A DNA stretch of 64,000 bases from Oreocharis arfaki (taxonomy: Eukaryota; Chordata; Aves; Passeriformes; Paramythiidae), in assembly GCA_013398015.1 (NCBI GenBank), contig VZRR01003434.1, positions 839,135-903,134 on the forward strand, read 5' to 3'. The notes under the pieces were generated by a model that was not told the origin of the DNA, ran no database searches, and was given only the letters and a program-made list of their open reading frames with translations. The translations under genes and the position numbers were made by a program. Below are positions 53,201 to 64,000 of the stretch, in pieces (the first letter of the stretch is position 1; each line of letters begins with the position of its first letter).

Positions 53201-53675
53201 TGAATCTCTGGTTTCTTCATTTTTCTGGGTCATACTTCTGCATAAAAACAAAATGAAGAACATATAAGAGAGAATTATTGTCCAATAAAATATACCTATG
53301 AGTATCATCTAGGCTCAAAAAGCTTAAATCAGACCTGTTTACAAGTCTTCCCTTCCTATCTCACACTCAAAAAGACTATATAATTCCTAGTCAAAGGCAA
53401 AGGCTTCAGTGATGAACATCCATCATTTCTCTTTCTGTGCCCCATTTTCTTAGTGACATAGAATAGTTCCTAATTTTGCCTCTGAATCTTCTCTGTTGCA
53501 ATTGACTCACCATTATGTCACATTTAAACAGACAGTAACAAGTTGTTCCCTTCCCCTTTGCAATTGTCTTGTCTGTATTTTAAGGCTTCTTTTGAGGTAA
53601 ACACAAATTATCTCAATCACTATTCACTGGTGATGTTTCTTTGATTTCTGGTGTTATGATGTTCCTTCTCCTGTT
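50243..53675. other. Unrecognised non-coding sequence
   Basis: There is no recognisable gene. The only structured feature I see is the 18-bp direct repeat at 51195-51212 and 51405-51422. Open frames are at most about 90 codons (50493-50765, plus) and have no recognisable domain. Confidence 0.55.
51195..51422. repeat. 18-bp exact direct repeats flanking 192 bp
   Basis: AAACCCCAAATCCTCAAG occurs at 51195-51212 and again, without mismatch, at 51405-51422. Direct repeats of this size around a short segment look like the target-site duplications of a retroposed insert. The 192 bases between them (51213-51404) end in an A-rich stretch (ATTTTCTAAAAAG), which would fit a + strand insert with a short A tail, but no SINE or gene family is recognisable in it. 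Confidence 0.55.
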
Positions 53676-54030
53676 CTCCAGGTGCTCCAGATCATTCTTC
53701 AAATGTTTGGTCCAAAGCTGGACATACCACTCCAGTTGAGATCTTACCAATAGAACATCTTTCAGGTTTTACTCCTCTTTTTATAATTCAGGGTGATGTT
53801 TTCACTTTCCAATAGCCTTGACTCATGCAAACATTACAATTAATTGTATTTATTAGAAATTTTTCTAGAACTTGCTGTCCAGCTCAATGTATACTCATTT
53901 GCTTAGTTGACTGTTCCTGTCTGGGTGTGGTACACTGCACTCACCCCTGCTGAGAACCATCTTGACGTTTTTCCAGAAAGCTTTTCCAATCTATCGAGAG
54001 CATTTTGTATTCTAATCATATTCAGCCATC
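53676..54030 (-). mobile_element. Ancient CR1/L3-like LINE relic
   Basis: The minus strand from 53753 to 53676 reads without interruption as 26 codons, including LVRSQLEWYVQLW and KNDLEHLE. This matches the CR1-clade RT C-terminal segment whose usual form is LVRPHLEYCVQFW...KKDIEVLE. Further right on +, TTGACTCATGCAAAC (about 53818-53832), GAGAACCATCTTGACG and TCCAATCTATCGAGAGCATT (53984-54003) correspond in correct order to the upstream part of the same ORF (the MSQQ, MKFN and QNDLDRLE regions) read backwards. The element runs leftward, has lost both ends, and is far more diverged than the two bird-type CR1 copies, so it is probably an old L3/CR1-like family. No enzyme can be made from it. 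Confidence 0.72.
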
Positions 54031-57000
54031 AAAAACTTGCCAAATATTTATTCACCTGACTTAGGCTCACCTTAACAACTCAAATACCTGTTTAAAAGTA
54101 TCTATGTATTAAAAATTAAAAAGTATCTACAAGATTACATTATCAGAATGCTGGTTATATGAAGTAGCACAATTATATACCCTGCTTCTCTTGGAGATTT
54201 TTCTCAGTTCCATCGCCAGAACCACCCCTTGGGAAGAAGGAAAGTCAGAAACCATTTCCTAAAGTTACCCTGATTTGATCCCTAGACCTAAAGGCTGGTT
54301 TACACCAGTTTATGCTGCCAGCAGAACTGCCCCAGTATTTAAGTGGGCATCTCCAGAGTGCCTGTGGGTGAGAGGGGACTAAGTAGGGGTGGGAAGAGGA
54401 TATAGATAAGATTTTCCTTCAGAGATGTTCTCAAGATGGTGCCACTCATGTTGCAAGGGTAAAACAACATGGTGTTTGTGTTGTAGTGCAGGTGCAGGGC
54501 ACGGAAAGCTGCCGTGAAGATTTGGGCTTTTGCCACCTCTGAGCTACAGCACAGCTTGCTGTGTGAGCATACCCTCAATTTATGGGCTTGAGGATCAATA
54601 CAGGCCATTTTCCACTTGGCTAGGACACCCTCATCCTTACAGTATCCCTGGAGAAATTTCACTGACTCCAGTGGTACTATTAATTTTCCCTAGATGACTC
54701 CTCCATTCTTTATACCTGAAGGCCTGGCAGAGTTGTACTTAGCAGCTACATGGCTGCTGGGGGAGAGCAAGTCAGCCCTATTCCTGCCACAGGACATGGG
54801 TCACATGCTGCATCAGCTGATGATTAACTGTATTGATCTTCTCTCTTTTTCTTGCCTCTTTGCCATCTTCCTCCCCCTTCTCCCTTTTTTTTTTTTTTTT
54901 TTAATTTTTAAAATTCCTCTCCCAGATAAAGACTGCAAGGTAAAAAGTCTAAATAATGAAAAGCCACAAGCATTTCTGGGTAAGATCTCAGGCTTGTCTC
55001 CCCTTCCTCACACCTGTTCAGCAGGATGTTTAGATTACAGCTCTTCATGTCAATTTTGTCTTCTTGCTATAGACTAATGAATTTGCTGAAAAGGTACCAT
55101 AAGTAAAGCACAGGTTGAGCTTTACGAATGATGTTCAGAAGCTTCTCTTAAACGCTTCACAGCTTCCTCCTTCCCTGTCTTCTCTCACTGTGAAAACAAG
55201 CTGTGTTTATGAGCCATTCACCCAAACATTTTTCCTTTTTGCATTCACGGCAGAGAGGAGTCTGAGGATGGTGAATGTTCCCACAGCTACTGTACAAACA
55301 GCAGCTAATACTCAAGTCCACCAGGATGGGGGTATATTGCAGCTTTGAAGCTGCTTGATGGGTCGGTTTGTATATTCACATTTTTATACGTATATTTATT
55401 GCCTAGAAGCCTACGTAGTTGCTTCATTGAGGAATCTGGAAGATAAATGTTAAAACGGCACAATCTCAGCATGTCCCCATAGCAACCCTTACACGTGATG
55501 AGTTCAGAGTCACTGGATTAGAGATGTTTCTCTGGAGAAACAGCAGATGTGGCAGACAGGACTTTGACCCAGGCAAGAGTCTCTCCTCTTTACAGATGCT
55601 GATAAATTCATGCCCTAGCTAATGCTAAGGAAGTGTTTATAGACCGTTCAGAGGTTGTTTGATTTCCCACCTGAAGATGTTCTAATTTGCACCCTGATCC
55701 AGCAGTTCCTCTAGACTAAGAACAGCAAAGGACTGCCCTGTCTCCTGTTCCTGACAAGTTTCTTGGCCTGGTTTGACTCCTGTGGAGTGCCTGTGGCACT
55801 GTACATGACTCTTATAAGATTCCCTGCTTTCACTAGTATTCCTGAAGCTTATTTTGAGCTGGTCTCTGCAATGGAGAAGGGTGGCTGGGGAGCAGTGGGA
55901 AGTGCTACTTCCTGTCACTGGTAGTGAACTTCTAGTAATCAAATATGTACTTAAATCACCACTCTCCTGGCTCCAAATTCTTCCGCTATCAGCTGGATAA
56001 GAACAGATGCCCAGTAACATCTGTTGAATATAGAGATTTCTTGCCAGCATTGTACAAAGTGTCTGTGTTGTGTTAAATGCTCTGGCTTTGGAAAGGATAG
56101 CATGGAAGTGTAGGGTGCCAAAGGAAATTACACATTATAGACACACTCTCTGTACTCTCCTGCTGTCCTTGCCAATTCAACAGCTGTAGCCAGCAGCAAT
56201 ACCTGTGCTGGAGCACTCTGAAATGCGAAAGTGTGGGCGTCTAGTGCTGTTTCCCTGCAGGTCTTAAAGAAATTGTCCTCATCCTCAGGAGGTGAGCAGG
56301 GGGCAGAATGCATGAAGAGAGCTGCACTGGAAAGGATTGAAATGGGGAACGTGTACAAGGCTGACTTCACTGTTGGGTTGTTTGATCTAATTGGAACTGG
56401 CATTTTTGTCAAAGTATCTTAAAGGACAGTTAACAGTACCTGGAGTCTTCTTGTCAGGTGCTTAAAAAACCTAGGGAACAAATACATAAATAACAGCAGG
56501 ACCAAGGAACACTTTAACATATATAAGAAATCTGGTCCAATCAAACCCTTTACATAAATCCTAACAGAATTCATGGGAAAACAGCACAATAGCCTGTCAG
56601 AATCAAAGCAGAATTTCAACTGCTGTGAAACAAAATAAAACAAGATGGCAAAGCCTCAGAGCACAACAGACACCATCTGACCCTAGTTCTAGATATAACC
56701 CGGGTATTTATGAAATTCATAGCCTTTTTCTTCTTTCCTGGAGATCTCCTTTGACGTTGAAAGCTAATTTTGGTTGCTGTGAACCATGTCTTTTGTTACA
56801 CTTATGTACCTGCTTGTAGGTAGGGAGCAGCTGTACCATATCCTGGGGTGTTGAGCTAACCAGATGAAGCCGTTAAGTAGGCCTTTATAAAATGATGAGA
56901 TGTCACAGGAAGTCACTGCTCACCAGGCATCCTGGCAGCAATGAAGCAGTGGATCTGAGGAGGATTCCCTAAGGCAGGTGGCAAAGGCAAAATTTTGGGA

Positions 57001-60000
57001 ATTGCTCTCTGAAGTGGTTGTGTGAGGAGGAAAAAAAAGAACAGACACAAAAAACAAAGAAGAGAAACCAGAGGAAATGAAAGCAGTGATATTTAGCACA
57101 AACCCCTTTGGGAAGGCAGAATCAGGAATCTCTGAATATGGTGATTGATTCTGTTTTGCTCCTGCTGTTTTCATGGAAATAGCTCTCCTGGTGCAGTCTT
57201 TGTAAATAGAGGAGGGCACCAAAGGAAGTACTTGACTAGTATAATCTGTTTATCTTTGACATAAAAAAAGAGAGCTAGATCCAAAATACTGTCCACAGCC
57301 TCAGGCAAAAGTATGACAAAAGTACGTGTGTAATAATATTCCTCACTTTGGGCTTTGCTATTATCAGAGGGCATACAACTGCCTCTCCCTGCCCCCAAGC
57401 TCTTTCTGAGATGAACGTAGAGATTATGTTTCACCAGCACTCATAGTTAATAGCCTTCTCATCAGACAGTTGGCATTTATGAAGGAAATGGAAAAGCTCA
57501 ACCACAGCAACACTGCTGAAGAATAAAAAGTTATTGTACAAGCACAAAAGGCTTATTGTTTCCATAGGAGTTAATTTTCATGCGATTTTTCAAATTTAGC
57601 AATTTTTAAAAACACTTAATACTTCTCAGCTCTTCTTGGTAGGTAAATACTGTGCAAACAATATATAATTCATAGTTATTAAATAAGTAAATAATATTTT
57701 CATTTTGATGATAGAACAGAGGAGCAATTTCTTTCTTAATGTCATGTATCGAGTAACTTTCTTGGCAGTGTTTGGGCATGGCTGGCTGGAAAGGGGGTTA
57801 AGCGCTCAGTTGTGCCATGAACTAAACAGTCTGATCTTACTCTTCCTGAGGATTAGCACAGCAGCAGAGTGAACATATGTTTGTTCTCAAAATGGGAAGA
57901 ACGGAAGTGAATCAGGCCTGGCCACCACTCTCCAAAACACTGGCTATCATCTGGCCTGTCGAGATAAGACCACAGTGATGATACAGGCTAGCTAACAAGA
58001 CGACTCCTACAATGAAGCAGAGGAGGAACTGCCCTAATCCTGGCTAACAGAGTCTTTCAGAGGCTCTTCTTGCTTGGGACTTTTCAGGTGCATTGTCTTG
58101 GTCCTGAACCCTGCCTGATTCATAAGAGAGCCCCTAAGCAAACTGACCTAACTCAAAATGCAAGCTTGTACTGTTAGGGCTGTAATAGGGCAGATGTGTA
58201 GCATCTAGGGGCTGCTAGGTTCAACGATTAGTTCTTAACTCATTAAATTAGGATATGATCACAGAAGTATGTGCCTGTCTTTTTGGTGGATAGTGTAACA
58301 AGACTAGGCACCTCCACAGAAACTATTCAGTGCTCCCAGGAGTGAAGAACAAGATGCTAGGTCTGCCAAAGAGAAACAGCAGGACAGGTGTGTACCTCAA
58401 TGGGCATCTAAATCAGGTTCTCTCATTAAGCACATCCATCTTTAAATCCATCATTTCAGTACTTACTCTATACCAGAGGGTGGCTCTTGGCTGGAAGGGG
58501 AGGAGACAGCAGTAGCTTGCAGAAATCACCTGAGAAGTGTGGGTTCTTCTCAGCCTGAGGGCTTCCATGCAACAGCTCCCTTTTCTAAAAAAAGCTGGGA
58601 GTCTTTCTCACTAGCCTGAAATGGAGTTTCTTGCCATTTCTGTGCAGATAGGCCACTGTGTAGGAAGGCAAGATGAAGCAATGGGGAAGGTCCTACAGCG
58701 GCACAGGGCCAGGTAAGGGACCAGCTAGAGAGGGGCAAGGAGAATATAATTATAATGGTAATTTTCTTGACCTACTTTATTCAACTATGGCACTTTGCAA
58801 GCAGGATCCCTAGCAACAGCATTACAGCCCTGAGGCTTCCTGATAGGGGCTTGGTGTTTGTTTTCAGCTGCTGTTCCACATCCTGAGCAAGGCAACTTGC
58901 CAGCAGCTTAACAAGGACATTGCCAAAGAACCTGTCTCTCTTACCCATGCTCTCTCACCCGTTCATTACTTTACAGCATTACAGTAGCCACGTTTGGGAT
59001 GAAAAATCAAACAAAACTTTATGCTGCATGAAAAAATTGGTGAGGAAAAGAATGCTGTAGGCTACTTGTGCTGAAATGAGGGTTGCTCCATGTATCTGAG
59101 CTCATGATCCTATGGTTAGATACAGATAATGAGTCAGAGCTGAATGCTTCCCATAGACTTACATTTTCCATAGCTCAACTGCTGGGGTGGTTTTATTAAG
59201 TTAAAAGCACACACAGACATACACCAATGAATAGACAGTCTTGGGGGAATAGGGAGGGCCCTAAGAGCATTTACTGTGTTTGAGAGTCTGCTTAAGTAAT
59301 GGCATTTGCCTTGCAAAAAAATTCATAAATACTACTCGGGTTTCTTTTATTCAGACATTTGCCTCCTTGTTTCTTTTTACATTTCCAGGAACTCAGAGAG
59401 AAGAAAACATTACCAAATCTTTTACCGTTAGGGTCCTGCTGGCCATCATATTGCTCATGTAACCAGATGTGGTGTCTATACTGTATAGGTCATATGAAAT
59501 GAGTTAGTGTCCTCAGTCCAGCCTGTAATAGACTGGAGTGATATTGAATTAGGGTACAGACACCCTTGTCACCATCAGGGTTTGACAATACCTCAAAACC
59601 TTGGTAATTCAGATGCAGAAAAAAGCTGTCATCCCCATCTGCTCCCTCCCACTGCTCCATGGCCCTTCCTTCCTTCTCTAGGCAGAGACCCAGAGCAGGA
59701 TTTGTACTTCTCATCCATGCTTTAATCTCTAATGGGTCTCTGCAAGCAGCAGGAGAAGCATCTCAGGCCCTGAGGGATGTTAACTCCTAAAAGAACTAGC
59801 CCAAAAACACTCCTCTTTTAATAAACCCAGTTACTTAAATTTTCCTCTATGTTAAACTGTTCCTGTGAAGCAATTTATCTAACAACCTTTTAGTACCACA
59901 AATGCATTTCAGTTCTATTTTCAGTTCTACAGGCTCTAATAGTTGCCAGGTCCAGAGCCAGTCTCAGAAAGAAGAGGCTTTCAGAGATCACCTTGTTCTT

Positions 60001-60290
60001 CCTGAGATACGAATCCATCTTATTACAGCTGGCCAGTAGCCTGAAGCATGTATCGCTGCTGCTGGAGCTAAACACATTGTGGGTGGAAAGAAAGATGAGA
60101 AGTATTACCTGTACATGCTAGAATGTCCATCTCATAGCACCTAAGGAAACTGAATCCCAAAATATCCATGTTTTATGGTCCTACATAGCATAACCCTGCC
60201 CATAACTTTGACTTGAAGTGGTGAACTGAGACTTCACAATAAAAGGTTCAAATGCGAGCGTTAAAATTTTCTTTTCCAGAATTGCATGGA
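54031..60290. other. Unrecognised non-coding sequence
   Basis: About 6 kb with no recognisable gene. It holds a T18 tract at 54885-54902 inside a pyrimidine-rich stretch (about 54837-54902) and several frames of 100-127 codons (54694-55077 plus, 55682-56050 minus, 54339-54662 minus). None of these has a recognisable domain, and the first is built partly from the pyrimidine tract. Confidence 0.55.
54837..54902. repeat. Pyrimidine tract ending in T18
   Basis: A C/T-rich stretch ends in 18 T (54885-54902), then AATTTTTAAAATTCC. It could serve as a polypyrimidine tract, but no AG acceptor with a following plausible exon is evident. Confidence 0.8.
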
Positions 60291-60359
60291 GCCACAGAAT
60301 ATTCTGAGTTGAAAGGGCCCGACAAGGACCATCAACTCTAACTCTTGTCCATACAGAAC
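60291..60359 (-). mobile_element. CR1 3'-end fragment
   Basis: CACAGAATATTCTGAGTTGA followed by AAGGGCCCGACAAGGACCAT and CAACTCTAACTCTTGTCC is the reverse complement of a CR1 3' UTR. It aligns base for base, with scattered changes, to the reverse complement of the CR1 end at 1503-1561 in this window, so it belongs to the same or a close subfamily. Only about 70 bases remain. The terminal octamers would lie just left of 60291 and are eroded to about one unit. Confidence 0.82.
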
Positions 60360-63300
60360 TAAAACAGTTTGTGTGGTTCATGTGGGTTTTTTGAGTAGTT
60401 GTTAATAATTTGTTTACATGGATCCAAGTCAGATGCCAGGGGCACTAGGCTCAATGCTTTCCGGTTGTTCCAGACCTGGGGCCACTGAGTACACAGCTGG
60501 GACACAGCACAGCGGGCTATCACACTCTGTTGGCTCTTTATGGGGCACTGTGTTGCCTCCTGGGTTAGTATCCAGCTTGATATGCTAATCCTCTGAGCCA
60601 AAGGAAGGAAAGGAAACATTGCCTGAGGCATGCAAGCAGAAGCAGCTGTGTGTGAGTGAAGACAGAGAGGTAGAGCTGGCAGCCAAGGGGTGTCACAGAG
60701 GGAGGCCAGCACTGTGGTCACCTAGAGCTGGGGCTGAAGGCACACACAGCCTGGTAGGGTGCCAGCAGTAGTTACAAGCTGCAGGCCAAACAGCAGACTG
60801 AGGGGGTTACATCATTCTGTTGCTTTTGCCCAGACTGCCTTTGGAGGCTGTTTAAGAGACAGGTGGCATTTCATCCTTGCTGAGATCTGTCAAAGTCACC
60901 CATCAAAACTCTGGCTACAGGGAAATTAGGGAATGAAACATCATGAAGGGGAGCCAGGATTTCATCCACTGCTACCCCTATATCACACTCCCTGCTCGCA
61001 GCAGCACTGTGGCATTTCTTCCAGAATGTTGCGGGTGTGCTTGTAGGAATCCCCTAAAAGAGGGGCAGAAGATGCTCAACTGCCCATCTGGGTGCCTTGG
61101 TCTCACCACGCAGCTGCTAAGCTCCTGATGCTACAGCAGAGCCTTAACAGGGACTGAAGCCACCCCTCTGTATTTACAGAACACCCCTCAGTTCAAAACT
61201 TAATGTGAGTAATATACATATTGAGTTAGTCTCTCTATATGCATGTATGTAACTCCCATTAGTTTCATACAGAAGTAACAGGGATCTTCACCTATTAAGT
61301 GAGACAGGTCTCAGCTACCTATTGGTATAAAGGATCTGGATGTGTGCTACTACCACTTCTCTTTGCTTTATATGGCTTGAAGGTGTGCAAAGCCATGGCT
61401 GGCTTTGCTTGTGCATAAGGAAAACTTTTTCCTTTTTTTTTTTCCTTTCTAAATAAGAAGAAATGAATCATAGCATTTTATATTTTTTTTAGCAGATAAA
61501 TAGCTTGTTTGAATCTGTGTTTTACCTTCCACAATTCACTTCTCTCAAATGCACCACTGAAAATGCTTTGTTATAAATCATGCAACAGTGGGTGTATTTC
61601 ATTTAGGCTGATACAGATTGTGTTGCTTTATGCTACTACTGCACTATGAGCTGTGCTCTCCTTGTTGTGGGTTTTTGCATGTCCTGAGGTATTTTACGCT
61701 GTTTTAGAAGTTCATGGCAGAACCTTGATTGATTTGAAGGTGCAGAGGATTGCAGGATAATGAAAAATTACCTGAGATTTTTGCTGAGCTCATGGGTCTG
61801 TAAGCAATAATATACTCATTGCTATTCATAAACTGTGAGACACTGCATGCTATTTTTCAAGGATTTAATTGCAGTTGGCATTATAGACCTATTGCTGGTG
61901 GCAGGCATCTTGCTGAAATGGGGTGTTTCTGGGGATATCTGCCATGTGATTCCTTCCCAGGAATCACTGTCATCCAGTTTCCAGCAGGGCTAAAAAGAAG
62001 CTCTCTGCAGGTACGAGAAAATGTTACGGTTTGCTTCTAGAGAAGCATTTAAACCACAGTGATAAATTTGAGCCTAGCTTCTGTTAGAGTGACTTTGGAG
62101 GTTCTGACACCTGCCACTGAGATGCTGAAAGGTGTTTTGATGCATGAGCTTGGGTCTGGGCATGTCCATGTCCATGTTATGTGTCATAACCCAGTGTGCA
62201 GAAGATCCTCATGTTATCAGGCCTTCTGAAGGGATAGTTTCCCAACATGTTTCACTTCAATCAATGCTAGTTTTCTTTGTTGACTCTTTCTTTCTGTTCA
62301 TCTCCTTATTCAACAGCTTACCCAGGGTTGTTTGTTGCTTTGAAAGTATATGTAAAACTAAAAGTTGCCTGGGGTCACCCAGTTTGAATGTAGACCTCCT
62401 TGGTATTGCTTTGATGACTCTGAAGGGTGGCATAACCAAATGCAAAGTTAGGCATGACTTGCACTCCCTCGTCTACTGGCAGAAATGCTGCATGAACAAG
62501 ATGATTCGAATTGGCTGGATCAGGCAAGAGTGAGAAACAAATGCAGAATAGTAACTCCACATACAAGATCCTGTTGGTAGAGAGAGGCAGTTCGTGGTGA
62601 ATCTTTGGGGAAGCATGAATATTTCCAATAAACAAATGGGACATCATCTTTCAGAGTCGGCAGAGGAGGAAGGAAAGTGCTGTCAGCTGTAGTCATGTTC
62701 AATTAGTGGTTGTAAAAGTGACATTGGCTCAGTGTATTCTTCTTGGGATCAGTGCTGAAAATACAGCTCATCTATTAGCATATCTGACAAGCCACAGTGT
62801 TTAGCCCAGTCTCCCAACATCTTGCCCAGGAGAATAGGTCAGTCTGTTTACTGAGATATTTTTCAGCATGTTTTTATACCATTACTGAGAAAATGGTCAT
62901 ATTTCAAACAGTGAAATTTCAGAGTATTTAAGAATATGCAGAGCACTGCCTGTCATGTCAGCCATGGATGGGTGGTTCACTCATCAGCTAGTGTAGGATG
63001 GCACTGCTTGTGCCATGGCTATGAAGTAACTTGTGATGGGTAGAAGGGAGAAGATTTCTTCCTATTCAGAGGCTTATTCATAAGAAAGAAATACAATCAA
63101 ATAAGAAATCTCTTCTGTCCTTTAGAGAGTCTACTGCCACATAAACAGTTAAAATGTCCTCCTTGTGCAGGAGTTCTGAAGTTCTCATCCAGCTGATACA
63201 CTCAAGCTTTCCTGGGAAATACATTTTATTACTGCAGAATTTCTGTGTTTAGCTGGATGAGAAATAAAAACATTGCTTGAGATCTTTGGAAAAGTATGGT

Positions 63301-64000
63301 TTTGATTTGAACCAGATAGAGGGGGTAAATTGCTGAACTGAATGGTGATATGATAGGAAGGCAATGGGAGAACGTAAAGTTGCTGTGTCATGACTGCAAC
63401 TTTAGGGGCTGATTTCTGCTAATTGCCTTGAGCCCTTTGCTTGTATCTGGTGTCCCTTACCACTGTTCCAACAAGATCTTTCCTATTTTGGATTTTGTTC
63501 TGTAGGGAGAGATTAGTGTCTTCATGTTATTTGGAAAGCACCAAGCCTGGGACTGGGCAGCCAATAATGAGTAAATAACTCATGTATTTTGGGAGCCTGT
63601 AACAGTAGCTGTGTGGAAAATGGCAAGTCTGTCTGGCTTGCACTGCTGTGTGCATGTGCTGAGAGAGTGTCTGTACACAGCACGTGTCTCTCTGGCTGAT
63701 GTGACCACCAGTGACTGTGAAGATCGTGCAGAGTGAACTCCACAAAACCAGAAGTGAACTGCTGGCAAATTAGTGAGTGTTCCACACAAAGCAGATCTGA
63801 GAGGACCTTGTGGCCTCTGCAGCCACCAGAGCTGGTGTGTTGCGCTTCTCTGTCCCCATTTTCAGCACTGGCCACAACAGCACAATAGCATCCTGACTGG
63901 CTGGGTCAGGATGAGCTGCTCTCCTCCCTGACAAGGGTTATAAACATGCTGGTTTTTCCCCCCTTTCTGTTGTTTGGACAATAGTCTCCCAGTCTTCTCT
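60360..64000. other. Unrecognised non-coding sequence
   Basis: About 3.6 kb, somewhat GC-richer between 60430 and 61200. There is no recognisable gene. The 120-codon minus frame at 60359-60721 starts beside the CR1 fragment and matches no family I know. The 129-codon plus frame at 62144-62533 and the 117-codon minus frame at 63522-63875 also lack recognisable domains. An 11-T tract is at 61433-61443. Confidence 0.5.

Noticed and set aside
54694..55077. 127-codon plus frame with a very hydrophobic centre
   Set aside because: The apparent membrane segment is the translation of the C/T tract ending in T18, not a coding signal.
62144..62533. 129-codon plus frame
   Set aside because: No domain, no clear start context and low-complexity start (MS repeats). 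Chance frames of this length are expected in 64 kb.
1..64000. Prokaryotic-style features (operons, CRISPR arrays, tRNA clusters)
   Set aside because: No regularly spaced repeats, no long dense open frames and no tRNA-like B boxes in context. The repeat content is that of a bird nuclear genome.

Overview
The window looks like ordinary avian nuclear DNA. It is AT-leaning and has no convincing protein-coding exon on either strand. The recognisable content is transposon debris typical of birds: 5'-truncated CR1 LINEs with bird-type 3' ends, one complete solo LTR of a class III (ERVL-like) endogenous retrovirus of a type I associate with neoavian birds, and a few very old relics (MIR/CORE-SINE-like and L3/CR1-like) of the kind retained across amniotes. 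Two isolated single N bases, each flanked by a near-perfect repeat, suggest a short-read draft assembly in which overlapping contig ends were joined without being merged.

Layout. 1-187 is unrecognised. 188-1561 is a decayed CR1 on the + strand, inflated by a false 331-bp duplication around the N at 562. Around the N at 1742 a second false duplication of 240 bp repeats the CR1 end and its 3' flank (1502-1741 and 1743-1982). From 1983 to 11478 there is unique sequence with a MIR-like relic near 3276-3382 and small microsatellites. 11485-12050 is the solo LTR, with a 6-bp target-site duplication matching at 5 of 6 bases, a TATA box and a polyadenylation signal. 12057-27489 is unique sequence with one GC-richer patch (19780-20290) that could be an unclassified LTR. 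27490-28299 is a second CR1 with a clear ATTCTATG-type tail. From 28300 to 53675 there is unique sequence with two more MIR-like relics, a perfect 28-bp AT palindrome, T tracts, and an 18-bp direct repeat flanking 192 bp. 53676-54030 is an ancient minus-strand CR1/L3-like relic that still reads through 26 RT codons. 60291-60359 is a short minus-strand CR1 3' end. The remainder is unrecognised.

No operon, CRISPR array, tRNA, rRNA or intact gene is visible. The open frames present are short, unrelated to families I know, and no more than expected by chance in 64 kb of AT-rich vertebrate DNA. The window is best read as intergenic or intronic. An exon of a few dozen codons or a non-coding RNA could be missed by reading alone. 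I found no evidence of a previously undescribed system. The most useful observations are the two assembly artefacts and the set of ancient repeats that have escaped erosion.
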